Shown: positions 1-6,302, counted from the first letter of the stretch. The stretch: DNA of 8,455 bases from Methanoculleus sp. UBA208 (GCF_002498065.1 NZ_DAFZ01000037.1:23939-32393), one strand, 5' to 3'. The notes: generated by a model not told the origin, from the letters alone. Made by a program: numbers and translations.

Positions 1-177
1 CCCTCCCCGCGTGGCGATGTCCCCACGGTCCACTGCACCGGGCTTTTCATCGTTTAAGTTGTTCCGGCAGTCACACCATGGGATCTCTGGTCTTCCTGAA
101 ATCCCTGTCCTCCGACCAGTCATTGCGCGCGGAACCACACCGCAGTCCGAACGTCTCGAACGTTGGATAGCCTCCGC

Positions 178-585
178 TCACTTTACTCCCAACCGCCCGT
201 CAATCCAGGCGGTTATCGCGTCGCGGCTCCGCCGGTAGGCCGCGAGCACCTTGTCGGGGGTTCCGGTGGCCCTGGTCGGGTCCGGGAAGCCGGTGTGGAT
301 CGTCTCCTTCGCCCAGGGAAACATCGGGCAGACACCCCCGGCACAGAGTGCGATCACGTAATCCATCTCCGTTCCGTCAAAGAGAGCGAGGTCCTTCGCC
401 CGCTGCCCGGCGATATCGACCCCGATCTCGCCCATAACCCTTGCGGCGAGGGGATCGAGAACTGTGGGGGCGATTCCGGCGGAGCAGGCCTCGTAGCGGT
501 CGCCATAGCGGGCGCGGAGGTAGCCCTCCGCCATCTGGGTCCGGGCGGCGTTGTTCGTGCCGATGAAGAGCACTCTCTGCTTCAT
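178..585 (-). CDS. ArsC/low-MW tyrosine phosphatase-like protein lacking the catalytic cysteine
   Basis: Encodes 135 residues, the usual length for the low-molecular-weight phosphatase / thioredoxin-type arsenate reductase fold. Visible landmarks are the N-terminal strand and P-loop (residues 5-16, VLFIGTNNAART), the SAG turn (35-37), a paired-cysteine region (C81 and C86, before PMFP) and the FPDP segment with the general-acid Asp (100-103). In the family the P-loop is C-X5-R and its Cys attacks phosphate or arsenate. Here that position is Gly9 (codon GGC, one base from TGC), while Arg15 remains. The usual TVCD around the second cysteine reads ALCA. As written, the protein should not be a normal phosphatase or reductase. 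It may be a pseudoenzyme that binds an oxyanion, a decaying gene, or a sequence error. The start is supported by an AGGAAGGAA Shine-Dalgarno (591-599) five bases upstream. It lies 140 bases downstream of purE on the same strand. Family assignment is firm; function is uncertain. Confidence 0.85.
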   Translation of the reverse strand: MKQRVLFIGTNNAARTQMAEGYLRARYGDRYEACSAGIAPTVLDPLAARVMGEIGVDIAGQRAKDLALFDGTEMDYVIALCAGGVCPMFPWAKETIHTGFPDPTRATGTPDKVLAAYRRSRDAITAWIDGRLGVK

Positions 586-675
586 GCCCCTTCCTTCCTG
601 TCCCGGCGCAAAAAGTTACCGACACCGTTGAGGCGCGAGCCCGGGGCCTTTCGTTGCACCCCGAAAATCCCGGGG

Positions 676-684
676 CGTAAATAG
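676..684 (-). promoter_or_regulatory. Possible TATA box for the ArsC-like gene
   Basis: On the minus strand this reads CTATTTACG, the most TATA-like stretch between purE and the ArsC-like gene. It would start transcription near 650, giving a leader of about 65 bases that contains the Shine-Dalgarno sequence. Read-through from purE is an alternative source of transcript. Weak call based on sequence alone. Confidence 0.25.
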
Positions 685-710
685 TGCTCCGGCGAATACT
701 CCCGGCCCGC

Positions 711-717
711 TAAAAAG
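711..717 (-). terminator. Oligo-T stretch after purE
   Basis: Nine bases after the purE stop codon, the minus strand reads CTTTTTA. Archaeal RNA polymerase commonly terminates at short T tracts without needing a hairpin, so this is a plausible purE terminator. It would separate purE from the ArsC-like gene downstream. The tract is only five T long, so termination may be partial. Confidence 0.35.
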
Positions 718-725
718 AGGTTCCG

Positions 726-1118
726 TCAGGCGCGCCCTGCCTCGAGGATCCGGACCGCGAGCAGGGCGGCGTTCTCACCGTTATCCACGCCGACGCACGC
801 GACCGGGACGCCTCTCGGCATCTGGGCGATCGAGAGGAGGGCATCGAGACCCATCAGTTTCCCGCTCACCGGGACGCCGATCACCGGCCGCTGTGTCTTC
901 GAAGCGACAACCCCCGGGAGGGCCGCCGAGAGCCCGGCGATCGCGATGAAGACCCGCGCATCACTCCCCTTCACGTACTCGTCCAGCTTATCCGGGTCAC
1001 GGTGCGCTGATATCACCTTGTAGTCATAGGACACGCCGTGTTCCTTTAAGGTCGCAAACACCTTTTCCGCGACGGGGCCGTCCGAGGCGGAACCGCAGAT
1101 CACCGCGACGTCAACCAT
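726..1118 (-). CDS. purE: PurE, 5-(carboxyamino)imidazole ribonucleotide mutase / AIR carboxylase subunit
   Basis: Cytosolic purine-synthesis enzyme that places the carboxyl group on the imidazole ring to give CAIR. Whether it uses N5-CAIR (class I) or AIR plus CO2 (class II) is not decided here. The 130 residues show the phosphate-binding ICGSASD (7-13), SAHRDP (37-42) with the conserved His39, the AGLSAALPGVVAS loop (61-73), and the GVPVSG and SIAQMPRGVPV segments (81-86, 96-106). It is shorter than the bacterial enzyme of about 160-170 residues and lacks a C-terminal extension. The second active-site His of E. coli PurE (in AAHLPG) is Ala66 here. The start has a weak GTGA three bases upstream. 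It is divergent from the aminotransferase-rib operon, and no other purine gene lies in the window. Assignment is secure; reaction class is not. Confidence 0.94.
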   Translation of the reverse strand: MVDVAVICGSASDGPVAEKVFATLKEHGVSYDYKVISAHRDPDKLDEYVKGSDARVFIAIAGLSAALPGVVASKTQRPVIGVPVSGKLMGLDALLSIAQMPRGVPVACVGVDNGENAALLAVRILEAGRA

Positions 1119-1158
1119 AGCTCACTTCAGTATGCCTCCGCCTCTTCTTCTCTCTGTC

Positions 1159-1168
1159 GATATTGTTT
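1159..1168 (-). promoter_or_regulatory. Possible TATA box for purE
   Basis: On the minus strand this reads AAACAATATC, the only A/T-rich block upstream of purE. It sits about 45 bases before the purE ATG, which would give a leader of roughly 20 bases, typical for archaeal promoters. It shares the 162-base divergent spacer (1119-1280) with the promoter of the aminotransferase operon. Confidence 0.35.
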
Positions 1169-1205
1169 GCCAACGACTCGCTGCCGGTCTCTCACGGTGG
1201 TGAGG

Positions 1206-1216
1206 TTGATATGAAA
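1206..1216 (+). promoter_or_regulatory. Possible TATA box for the aminotransferase-ribC-ribH operon
   Basis: TTGATATGAAA is the best A/T-rich block at a suitable distance, about 70 bases before the first ATG. It would give a leader of roughly 40 bases. It is preceded by a small hairpin-capable CTCAC-GGTG-GTGAG (1191-1204). A second A/T patch near 1262 lies too close to the start codon unless the message is leaderless. Weak call. Confidence 0.28.
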
Positions 1217-1280
1217 CCACATCCAAGTTCCTTGCAGGAACAGCGTCTCTCCTCGGCGAGACGATATGGACTGATCTCTC

Positions 1281-2411
1281 ATGGAACACGAACCACTCCT
1301 GATGATCCCCGGTCCGGTACCCGTACCGCAGCGGGTACGAGCCGCCATGACGCGGCAGGCCATCAACCACCGCGGCCCCGAGTTCGGGGCTGCGTATGCG
1401 GACTGTGTCCGAACCTTAAAGGCCCTGTTCGGCACCGAGAATGAACTCTATATTATCAGCGGCTCGGGAAGCGCCGGCATGGAGGCCGGCGTCGCGAACT
1501 TTGCGCGGGACAAACGAATCGTCTCGCTCGTAAACGGCAAGTTCGGCGACCGCTTCGCGAAGATCGGCGGGCGTTACGGCACCGTCACCGTCCTTGAGTC
1601 CGGGTGGGGAACCCCGCTCGATCTCGCGGCCCTCGAGCGCGAACTCGAGGCCGGGGCCGAGGTCGTCACCATGGTCCACAACGAGACGAGCGCCGGGATC
1701 AAGAACCCCGCGCCCGAGGTCGGAAAACTTGCCCGGAAGCACGACGCCCTCTTCATCATGGACGGGGTCACCTCCATCGGCGGCGACGACGTCCGGATGG
1801 ACGAATGGGGTGTCGATATCGCCGTCGTCGGCTCGCAAAAGTGCCTCGCCGCCCCCGCGGGCCTCGCGGCCATCGCCGTCGGCGAACGGGCCTGGGACCG
1901 GATCTCGGAGAAGCGGCCGTTCTACCTCGACATGGCCGCCTACCGTAAGAGCGGAAAGGGCACCCCGATGGAGACCCCCTACACCCCGGCGGTCCCGCTC
2001 TTCCTCGCGTTGTGCGAGGCGTGCAGGATGATCGAGGAAGAAGGCGTCCCGGCCAGAATCGACCGCCACCGCCGGATGACCGAAGCCGTCCGCACCGCGG
2101 CGAAGGAATGGGGTGTCGATCTCTTCCCGCAGCTCGACGAACACCACGCCTACTCGAACACCGTGACCGCGATGCGGCTCCCCGAAGGTGTCACCGACAA
2201 GGATCTCCGGGGAACCGTCAAGCAGTTCGGCATCGAGATTGCCGGCGGCCAGGATCACCTGAAGGGGAAGATCTTTCGGATCGGCACCATGGGCGGCGTC
2301 GGAGCACAGGAGATCCTCGCCACCCTCGCAGCCGTCCAGTTCGCCCTCAAAAAGTCCAACTTTGCGGCCGGCGACGGTGTCGAGGCAGCTGCAGAGGTGC
2401 TGCTCGGATGA
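1281..2411 (+). CDS. Class V (alanine-glyoxylate / serine-pyruvate type) PLP aminotransferase
   Basis: A 376-residue fold-type I PLP enzyme. It opens with the family hallmark MIPGPVPVP (8-16). The cofactor-phosphate loop is GSGSAGMEA (61-69), the pyridine-nitrogen Asp is Asp161 in IMDGVTSIGG, the Schiff-base Lys is Lys187 in GSQKCLAAPAGL, and a substrate-carboxylate Arg is likely Arg333 in RIGTMGG. The length matches the family. Archaeal relatives such as MJ0959 of Methanocaldococcus are broad-specificity enzymes reported to act as aspartate and phosphoserine aminotransferases, so serine biosynthesis is a reasonable role. Glyoxylate or pyruvate transamination is an alternative; the sequence alone does not fix the substrate. 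No strong Shine-Dalgarno precedes the ATG. Met8 is a less likely alternative start. The stop overlaps the ribC start in ATGA, so the two are probably translationally coupled. Confidence 0.9.
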   Translation: MEHEPLLMIPGPVPVPQRVRAAMTRQAINHRGPEFGAAYADCVRTLKALFGTENELYIISGSGSAGMEAGVANFARDKRIVSLVNGKFGDRFAKIGGRYGTVTVLESGWGTPLDLAALERELEAGAEVVTMVHNETSAGIKNPAPEVGKLARKHDALFIMDGVTSIGGDDVRMDEWGVDIAVVGSQKCLAAPAGLAAIAVGERAWDRISEKRPFYLDMAAYRKSGKGTPMETPYTPAVPLFLALCEACRMIEEEGVPARIDRHRRMTEAVRTAAKEWGVDLFPQLDEHHAYSNTVTAMRLPEGVTDKDLRGTVKQFGIEIAGGQDHLKGKIFRIGTMGGVGAQEILATLAAVQFALKKSNFAAGDGVEAAAEVLLG

Positions 2412-2869
2412 AGATCGGGATCGCCGACACCACGTTTGCCCGGATAGACATGGGCAGGATCGCCGCAGAAGAGATCCGCAAGCACGCGAGCGTGGGGCTG
2501 GAGCGTTACGTCGTCCCCGGGATCAAGGACCTCCCGGTGGCGTGCAAGAAGCTGATCGACGAGCGGGGGTGCGACCTCGTGATGGCGCTCGGGATGCCCG
2601 GAGGGGCGGAGAAGGACAAGGTCTGCGCCCACGAGGCCTCCCAGGGTCTCATCCTCTGCCAGCTGATGACCAACCGGCACATCATCGAGGTCTTCGTCCA
2701 CGAAGACGAGGCGAAAGACGCAAAGGATCTTGCCTGGCTGATGGAGCAGCGGACGAGGGAGCACGCGGTAAACGCCGTCCGGCTCGCGCTCCGCCCGAAG
2801 GATCTCGAGAAACTCGCCGGGACCGGCCAGCGGCAGGGCTTCGAGGACGTCGGGCCCGCACGCCCCTGA
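2408..2869 (+). CDS. ribC: RibC, archaeal riboflavin synthase
   Basis: Encodes 153 residues, close to the length of archaeal riboflavin synthases. This family is related to lumazine synthase and not to the bacterial RibE trimer. It converts two 6,7-dimethyl-8-ribityllumazine into riboflavin and 5-amino-6-ribitylaminouracil in the cytosol. Recognisable segments are MKIGIADTTFARIDM (1-15), VVPGIKDLPVACKKLI (35-50), the glycine-rich MALGMPGGAEKDKVCAHEAS (59-78) and QLMTNRHIIEVFVHEDEA (85-102). The frame is open far upstream inside the aminotransferase gene, but Met at 2408 fits the family N-terminus. It has a clear AGAGGTG Shine-Dalgarno at 2393-2399, eight bases upstream. It overlaps the upstream gene by four bases and precedes ribH, which supplies its substrate. 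Confidence 0.94.
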   Translation: MKIGIADTTFARIDMGRIAAEEIRKHASVGLERYVVPGIKDLPVACKKLIDERGCDLVMALGMPGGAEKDKVCAHEASQGLILCQLMTNRHIIEVFVHEDEAKDAKDLAWLMEQRTREHAVNAVRLALRPKDLEKLAGTGQRQGFEDVGPARP

Positions 2870-2927
2870 CGCAAAAAGTGAGGATTATCAACAACCGGTG
2901 CGAGTAGTACCTCAGGAAGGATTGAAA

Positions 2928-3335
2928 ATGACGGTAAAACTTGGATTCGTCGTCGCGGAGTTCAACCGCGACATTACCTACATGATGGAGATCGAGGCCC
3001 GGGAGCACGCCGGTTTCCTCGACGCGGAAGTTGCCGATACGATCTACGTCCCCGGCGCCTACGACATGCCGCTTGCGATCAAGAACCTGCTCGCCCGCGG
3101 CGAGATCGACGCGGTCGTCACCATCGGGTGCGTCATCGAGGGTGCCACCCAGCACGACGAGATCGTCGTCCAGCACGCGGCGCGTAAGATCATCGACCTC
3201 TCCCTTGAATTCGGAAAGCCCGTCGCTCTCGGCATCTCCGGACCGGGGATGACCCGGATGGAAGCGACCGAGCGCATCGATTACGCGAAGCGCGCCGTCG
3301 AATCGGCCGTGAAGATGGTCCAGCGATTGGGATGA
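2928..3335 (+). CDS. ribH: RibH, 6,7-dimethyl-8-ribityllumazine synthase
   Basis: Encodes 135 residues, normal for archaeal lumazine synthase. It condenses 5-amino-6-ribitylaminouracil with 3,4-dihydroxy-2-butanone 4-phosphate; in the family the protein forms pentamers or 60-mer shells. Visible motifs are KLGFVVAEFNRDIT (4-17), the VPGAYDMPLAIK turn (41-52), GCVIEGATQHDEIV (67-80) with the catalytic-type His of the GATxH motif, and ISGPGMTRMEATER (104-117). I chose ATG 2928 over the in-frame GTG at 2898. AGGAAGG at 2914-2920 is well placed before 2928, and the extra ten residues do not match the family. A 58-base gap separates it from ribC. Its stop overlaps the next start in ATGA. Confidence 0.95.
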   Translation: MTVKLGFVVAEFNRDITYMMEIEAREHAGFLDAEVADTIYVPGAYDMPLAIKNLLARGEIDAVVTIGCVIEGATQHDEIVVQHAARKIIDLSLEFGKPVALGISGPGMTRMEATERIDYAKRAVESAVKMVQRLG

Positions 3336-4462
3336 GGGTCCTCTCGGAGAAGGTTGCGGCCATAGCTCCCTCCGCGACGATCGAGATCTCGAACGCCGCA
3401 AAGCGGATGGCGCAGGAGGGGGTCGACGTCATCAGCCTCTCCATCGGGGAACCGGACTTCGATACCCCGGCCCACATCAAGGACGCCTGCATCGAAGCCC
3501 TCCGCCGCGGGGAGACACATTACGCCCCGAGCGCCGGTATTCCGGCACTGACGGGCGCGATCGCGGGGAAGATCTCCCGGGAGAACGGGTTTGCCGCAGA
3601 GCAGGACGAGGTGATCGTCACCTGCGGGGCGAAAGACGCCATCTACGAGGCGATGGAAGCCGTGCTGAACCCGGGCGACGAGGCGCTCATCCTCGATCCG
3701 GCGTGGGTCTCCTACGAACCCTGCGTACGGCTCGCGGGCGCCGGTGTCCGGCACCACCCCCTCTCCGCCGGGACTTTCCAGGTCGACGACACCCTTCTCG
3801 AGGCCGTCGGCCCCCGGACGAAGATGATCGTGGTCAACTCCCCCTCGAACCCTTCCGGCGCGGTGCTCGATGGGGGCTCGCTCCGGCTCATCGCCGACAT
3901 CTGCCGTGACCACGACCTTTTCGCGCTCTCTGATGAGATCTACGAGAAGCTGGTCTACGGGAAGGAGCACGTCTCCCTCGCCTCCCTCGACGGCATGGCG
4001 GAGCGGACGATCACCGTCAACGGGTTCTCGAAGGCCTATGCGATGACCGGGTGGCGGATCGGCTACGCGGTCGCTCCCCGGCCGATCATCCGGCAGATGG
4101 AGAAGGTGCAGCAGCACACCATATCGCACCCGACGACGTTTGCTATGTTCGGCACCCTCGCCGCGCTCCGGGGCAGTCAGGACTGCGTCGAGGCGATGCG
4201 CCGCGAGTTCGAGCGCCGGCGCGATTACCTCATCCCGGCGCTCCGCGACCTCGGATACGCCACCGCCCCGGCGGACGGCGCTTTCTACGCCTACGTGAAG
4301 GTCGACGGCGACGATATGGCGATTGCCCGGTCATGGCTCCGGGATGCCCATGTGGCGGTCACCCCGGGAACCGCGTTTCACTCCCCCGGCTGGCTCCGCG
4401 TCTCCTACGCGACCTCGATGGAGAACCTCGAGGAAGCGGTCGGGCGGATTGCGCGGGTTTAA
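3332..4462 (+). CDS. Class I PLP aminotransferase (aspartate/aromatic type)
   Basis: A 376-residue fold-type I aminotransferase of the archaeal AspB-like group. It shows SIGEPDFDTP (37-46), HYAPSAGIPALTGAI (63-77), the cofactor loop VTCGAKDAIYEAM (96-108), NSPSNPSG (169-176) with Asn173, the pyridine-nitrogen Asp201 in LSDEIYE, the Schiff-base Lys234 in NGFSKAYAMTGWRIGY, and the carboxylate-binding Arg356 in WLRVSYATS. It transfers an amino group from aspartate, glutamate or an aromatic amino acid to a 2-oxoacid; exact specificity cannot be read. No clear Shine-Dalgarno is seen, but the ATGA overlap with ribH suggests coupled translation. It is the last gene of the operon. Its TAA overlaps the stop of the convergent TPR gene. 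A role in making tyrosine, a co-substrate of F420-chromophore synthesis, would fit the neighbours but is only inference. Confidence 0.93.
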   Translation: MRVLSEKVAAIAPSATIEISNAAKRMAQEGVDVISLSIGEPDFDTPAHIKDACIEALRRGETHYAPSAGIPALTGAIAGKISRENGFAAEQDEVIVTCGAKDAIYEAMEAVLNPGDEALILDPAWVSYEPCVRLAGAGVRHHPLSAGTFQVDDTLLEAVGPRTKMIVVNSPSNPSGAVLDGGSLRLIADICRDHDLFALSDEIYEKLVYGKEHVSLASLDGMAERTITVNGFSKAYAMTGWRIGYAVAPRPIIRQMEKVQQHTISHPTTFAMFGTLAALRGSQDCVEAMRREFERRRDYLIPALRDLGYATAPADGAFYAYVKVDGDDMAIARSWLRDAHVAVTPGTAFHSPGWLRVSYATSMENLEEAVGRIARV

Positions 4463-4468
4463 ACCCGC
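4453..4468. terminator. 16-bp perfect palindrome centred on two overlapping stop codons
   Basis: GCGGGTTTAAACCCGC is its own reverse complement. The plus-strand aminotransferase ends with TAA at 4460-4462 and the minus-strand TPR frame ends with TAA read from 4461-4459, so the stops overlap at the dyad centre and both proteins end in Arg-Val. In RNA, either strand could form a GCGGG/CCCGC stem with a six-base A/U loop. On the plus strand it is followed by a pyrimidine-rich CTCCCTTTTCC. A two-way transcription barrier is plausible but unproven, and archaeal termination does not require hairpins. Confidence 0.4.
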
Positions 4469-5037
4469 TCCCTTTTCCTCAAATCCGGTTCCGCAACCCG
4501 GGTCCGTTCCGGCAGCCGCTGCGCCCTCTCGTAATATGTTGCCGCCTCGCCGGGACGGTCGAGATAGACGAGCGCCATTGCTTTCCCTTTGAGCGCTTCG
4601 GCGTCGTCGGGGTTGACGGCGAGCGCCCGGTCGTAGCAGTCAAGGGCTTCCTCGCAGCGTTCCAGGATCACGAGAGCGTTCCCTTTCGTGCTCCAGACGC
4701 CGGATCTCTCCGGGTCGATCTCAAGCGCATGGGTGTAGCAGGTTACGGCTTCGCCGTACCGGCCGAGGATGAAGAGCGCAAGGCCTTTGTTGTACCAGGC
4801 ATCCGCGTTCTCCGGGTGGGCCCGGAGTTCCTGGTCGTAGCAGACGAGCGCCTTGTCGTAATGCGAGAGAACGGAGAGAACGCTTGCTTTGTTGTTCCAG
4901 ACCCGGCGGTTCTCCGGGTCGATCTCGAGCGCCCGCTCGTAGCAGACGAGCGCTTCTTCGTAGCGTTCGAGGTGGTAGAGTGCGTTGCCGTAGTTGTTCC
5001 AGGCGACAACGTTCCCCGGGGCCGCACGGACCGCGGC
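4459..5037 (-). pseudogene. Detached C-terminal part of the TPR protein, downstream of an in-frame TAG
   Basis: This continues the TPR frame directly after the TAG at 5038-5040, with no further stop until TAA at 4461-4459. It encodes 192 residues: the end of repeat 11, five further 34-residue TPR units (12-16) and a charged tail ending RKRERV. Repeat phase is unbroken across the stop, so this is the original 3' part of one gene and not a separate one. The first in-frame start-type codon after the stop is a GTG at 4671-4669, 122 codons downstream and inside repeat 15, so independent translation is unlikely. It is either non-translated remnant sequence or is reached only if the TAG is read through. 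It converges tail-to-tail with the class I aminotransferase. Confidence 0.7.
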
Positions 5038-6135
5038 CTAGTAGCAGGGGACTGCCGCTGCGTAGTTCCGGGCGGCGTAGTAACTCTCGCCCCGGTAGTA
5101 GCAGGCGTCCGTGTGGTCGGGCCGGATCCTGAGCGCCTGGTCGAAACACTCCAGCGCCTCCCCGTAGCGCTTCAGGACAAAGAAGAGAAGGCCCTTCTGG
5201 TGCCAGATCTCCGCATCGACAGCGTTCTCCCTGAGCGCCCGGTCGAAGCAGGCGAGCGAGAGGTCGTAACGTTTCAGTTTCTTCAGCACTATGGCTTTCT
5301 GGAACCAGATCCCGGGGTGTTCGGGGTTGATCCGGAATGCCCGGTCGTAGCAGTCGAGCGCCTCTTCGTAGCGCTCCAGGTTCTGCAGCGCCCGGCCCCG
5401 GTTGTACCAGGCACTGGCGTCGTCGGGACGGAGGGCGAGCGCCCGGTCGAAGCAGGCGACGCCCTCGTCATGGCGCTGAAGTGCCGAAAGCGTGCATCCC
5501 CGGGTGTACCAGGTGTCGGCGTGGTTCGGGTTGATGGCGACGGCCCGGTCATAGGAGGCGAGCGCATCCTCGTAGCGGGAGAGGAGGATCTGGATCGTTC
5601 CCCTGGCGTACCAGGCGTTTGCGTTCTCGGGATCGAGCGCGATGACCCGGTCGTAGCACTCGATCGCCGCATCGTACCGGCGCTCGGCAGCAAGCGCCGT
5701 TCCGCGGGCGAGCCAGGCATCGATCCGGCCCGGCTCAAGCGTGACGACCCGGTCGTAGCAGGCAATCGCGTCGGGGTTTCGGCCGATCTTTCGGAAGGCG
5801 TGGCCCCGGATGAGCCATGCGCTCGTGGAGTCCGGCGCGAGTTTCACCGCCTGCCCGCAGGAACCGGCCGCCTCCCGGTACTCCCCGAGGTCGTAGAGCA
5901 CCTGCCCCCGGGCGTGCCAGAAGTCTGCCGAGGTCGGATCGATCCTGACCGCCTGGTCAAAACATTCGGCCGCCTCGCGGTGGCGCCGGGCGGCAGTGAG
6001 GGCGAGCCCCTTGTGGTACCAGGCGTCTGCGGCGTTGGCGTTCAGGGTGATCGCCTGGTCGTAGCACTCGACAGCCCGGTCGTACTGCCCTCGCTCGGCG
6101 TATGTCCGTCCCTTCCTGCACCAGGACTCGGCGCT
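4504..6135 (-). repeat. Sixteen tandem 34-residue TPR units (102-bp coding period)
   Basis: Starting at residue 7 of the TPR frame, the protein divides into 16 units of exactly 34 residues without insertions or deletions, ending at residue 550. The consensus positions are Trp5 (14 of 16 units), Gly or Ala at 9, Tyr or His at 18, Ala at 21, Cys24 (13 of 16), Tyr or Phe at 25, Asp or Glu at 26, Ala at 28 and Pro at 33 in most units. At DNA level this gives a recurring 102-base pattern, with blocks such as the CGGTCGTAGCA seen on the plus strand. The in-frame TAG falls at position 26 of unit 11, where other units mostly have Asp or Glu. Confidence 0.85.
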
Positions 6136-6153
6136 CTTCCAGGGGAGTTCCAT
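5038..6153 (-). CDS. TPR-repeat protein, N-terminal part truncated by an in-frame TAG
   Basis: The frame opens with MELPWK and runs 371 residues: ten complete 34-residue tetratricopeptide units (residues 7-346) and 25 residues of an eleventh, ending at TAG 5040-5038. TPR units are helix-turn-helix pairs that stack into a curved superhelix and bind partner proteins. No enzymatic domain, signal peptide or membrane segment is visible, so a cytosolic scaffold is the best description. Units carry the WY..G / CYDRA pattern, with a Cys at position 24 in nearly every one. The frame continues intact past the stop for five more units, so the ancestral protein was about 564 residues. No clear Shine-Dalgarno precedes the ATG (CTCTCACAAAATG), so a leaderless message is possible. 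It is divergent from the RadC-family gene across 192 bases. Partner and role are unknown. Confidence 0.75.
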   Translation of the reverse strand: MELPWKSAESWCRKGRTYAERGQYDRAVECYDQAITLNANAADAWYHKGLALTAARRHREAAECFDQAVRIDPTSADFWHARGQVLYDLGEYREAAGSCGQAVKLAPDSTSAWLIRGHAFRKIGRNPDAIACYDRVVTLEPGRIDAWLARGTALAAERRYDAAIECYDRVIALDPENANAWYARGTIQILLSRYEDALASYDRAVAINPNHADTWYTRGCTLSALQRHDEGVACFDRALALRPDDASAWYNRGRALQNLERYEEALDCYDRAFRINPEHPGIWFQKAIVLKKLKRYDLSLACFDRALRENAVDAEIWHQKGLLFFVLKRYGEALECFDQALRIRPDHTDACYYRGESYYAARNYAAAVPCY

Positions 6154-6292
6154 TTTGTGAGAGATAGCGGCCCTCGGGCAAAAAGGGTTTCGATTGCGTC
6201 CGGAGAAAAGCCTCCGGCCGGGAGAAAAACCCCTTTCTGCAACGTTTTCTTCCGGGAATCGGATCCGCCAGGTGTTCCGGATCGATTGGCAA

Positions 6293-6302
6293 CGTATACA
6301 TG
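6293..6302 (+). promoter_or_regulatory. Possible TATA box for the RadC-family gene
   Basis: CGTATACATG lies about 50 bases before the RadC start region and would place the transcript start near 6325, a leader of about 20-35 bases. It is the only A/T-rich block at a suitable distance in the 192-base spacer shared with the TPR gene. No equally convincing box was seen for the TPR gene; its best A/T-rich patch on the minus strand is CCCTTTTTGC near 6180. Confidence 0.35.

Noticed and set aside
1..123. A minus-strand frame of 41 codons from ATG 123 open to the left edge, and a 75-codon plus-strand frame at 11-238
   Set aside because: Neither shows a recognisable motif, and the plus-strand one runs into the ArsC-like gene antisense. 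The 1-177 stretch holds nothing I can name, although the edge frame could be a gene start that cannot be judged without more sequence.
608..616. GCAAAAAGT repeated at 608-616 and 2872-2880
   Set aside because: Only two exact copies, in differently oriented contexts; short A-rich spacer sequence can produce this by chance.
1416..2258. A 280-codon minus-strand frame inside the class V aminotransferase
   Set aside because: Antisense shadow of a well-supported PLP enzyme; no recognisable domain and the composition of reverse-read GC-rich codons.
2012..2407. Upstream in-frame extension of ribC through the aminotransferase gene
   Set aside because: The extension is Arg/Pro-rich out-of-frame reading of the aminotransferase. 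The RibC family N-terminus and a Shine-Dalgarno place the start at 2408.
3281..4129. A 282-codon minus-strand frame inside the class I aminotransferase
   Set aside because: Antisense shadow: rich in Arg, Asp, Gly and Val with no motif, while the plus strand encodes a complete enzyme.
4459..4671. A separate 70-residue gene starting at GTG 4671
   Set aside because: It is in the same frame and repeat phase as the TPR gene and begins in the middle of TPR unit 15, so it is part of the detached 3' end and not its own gene.
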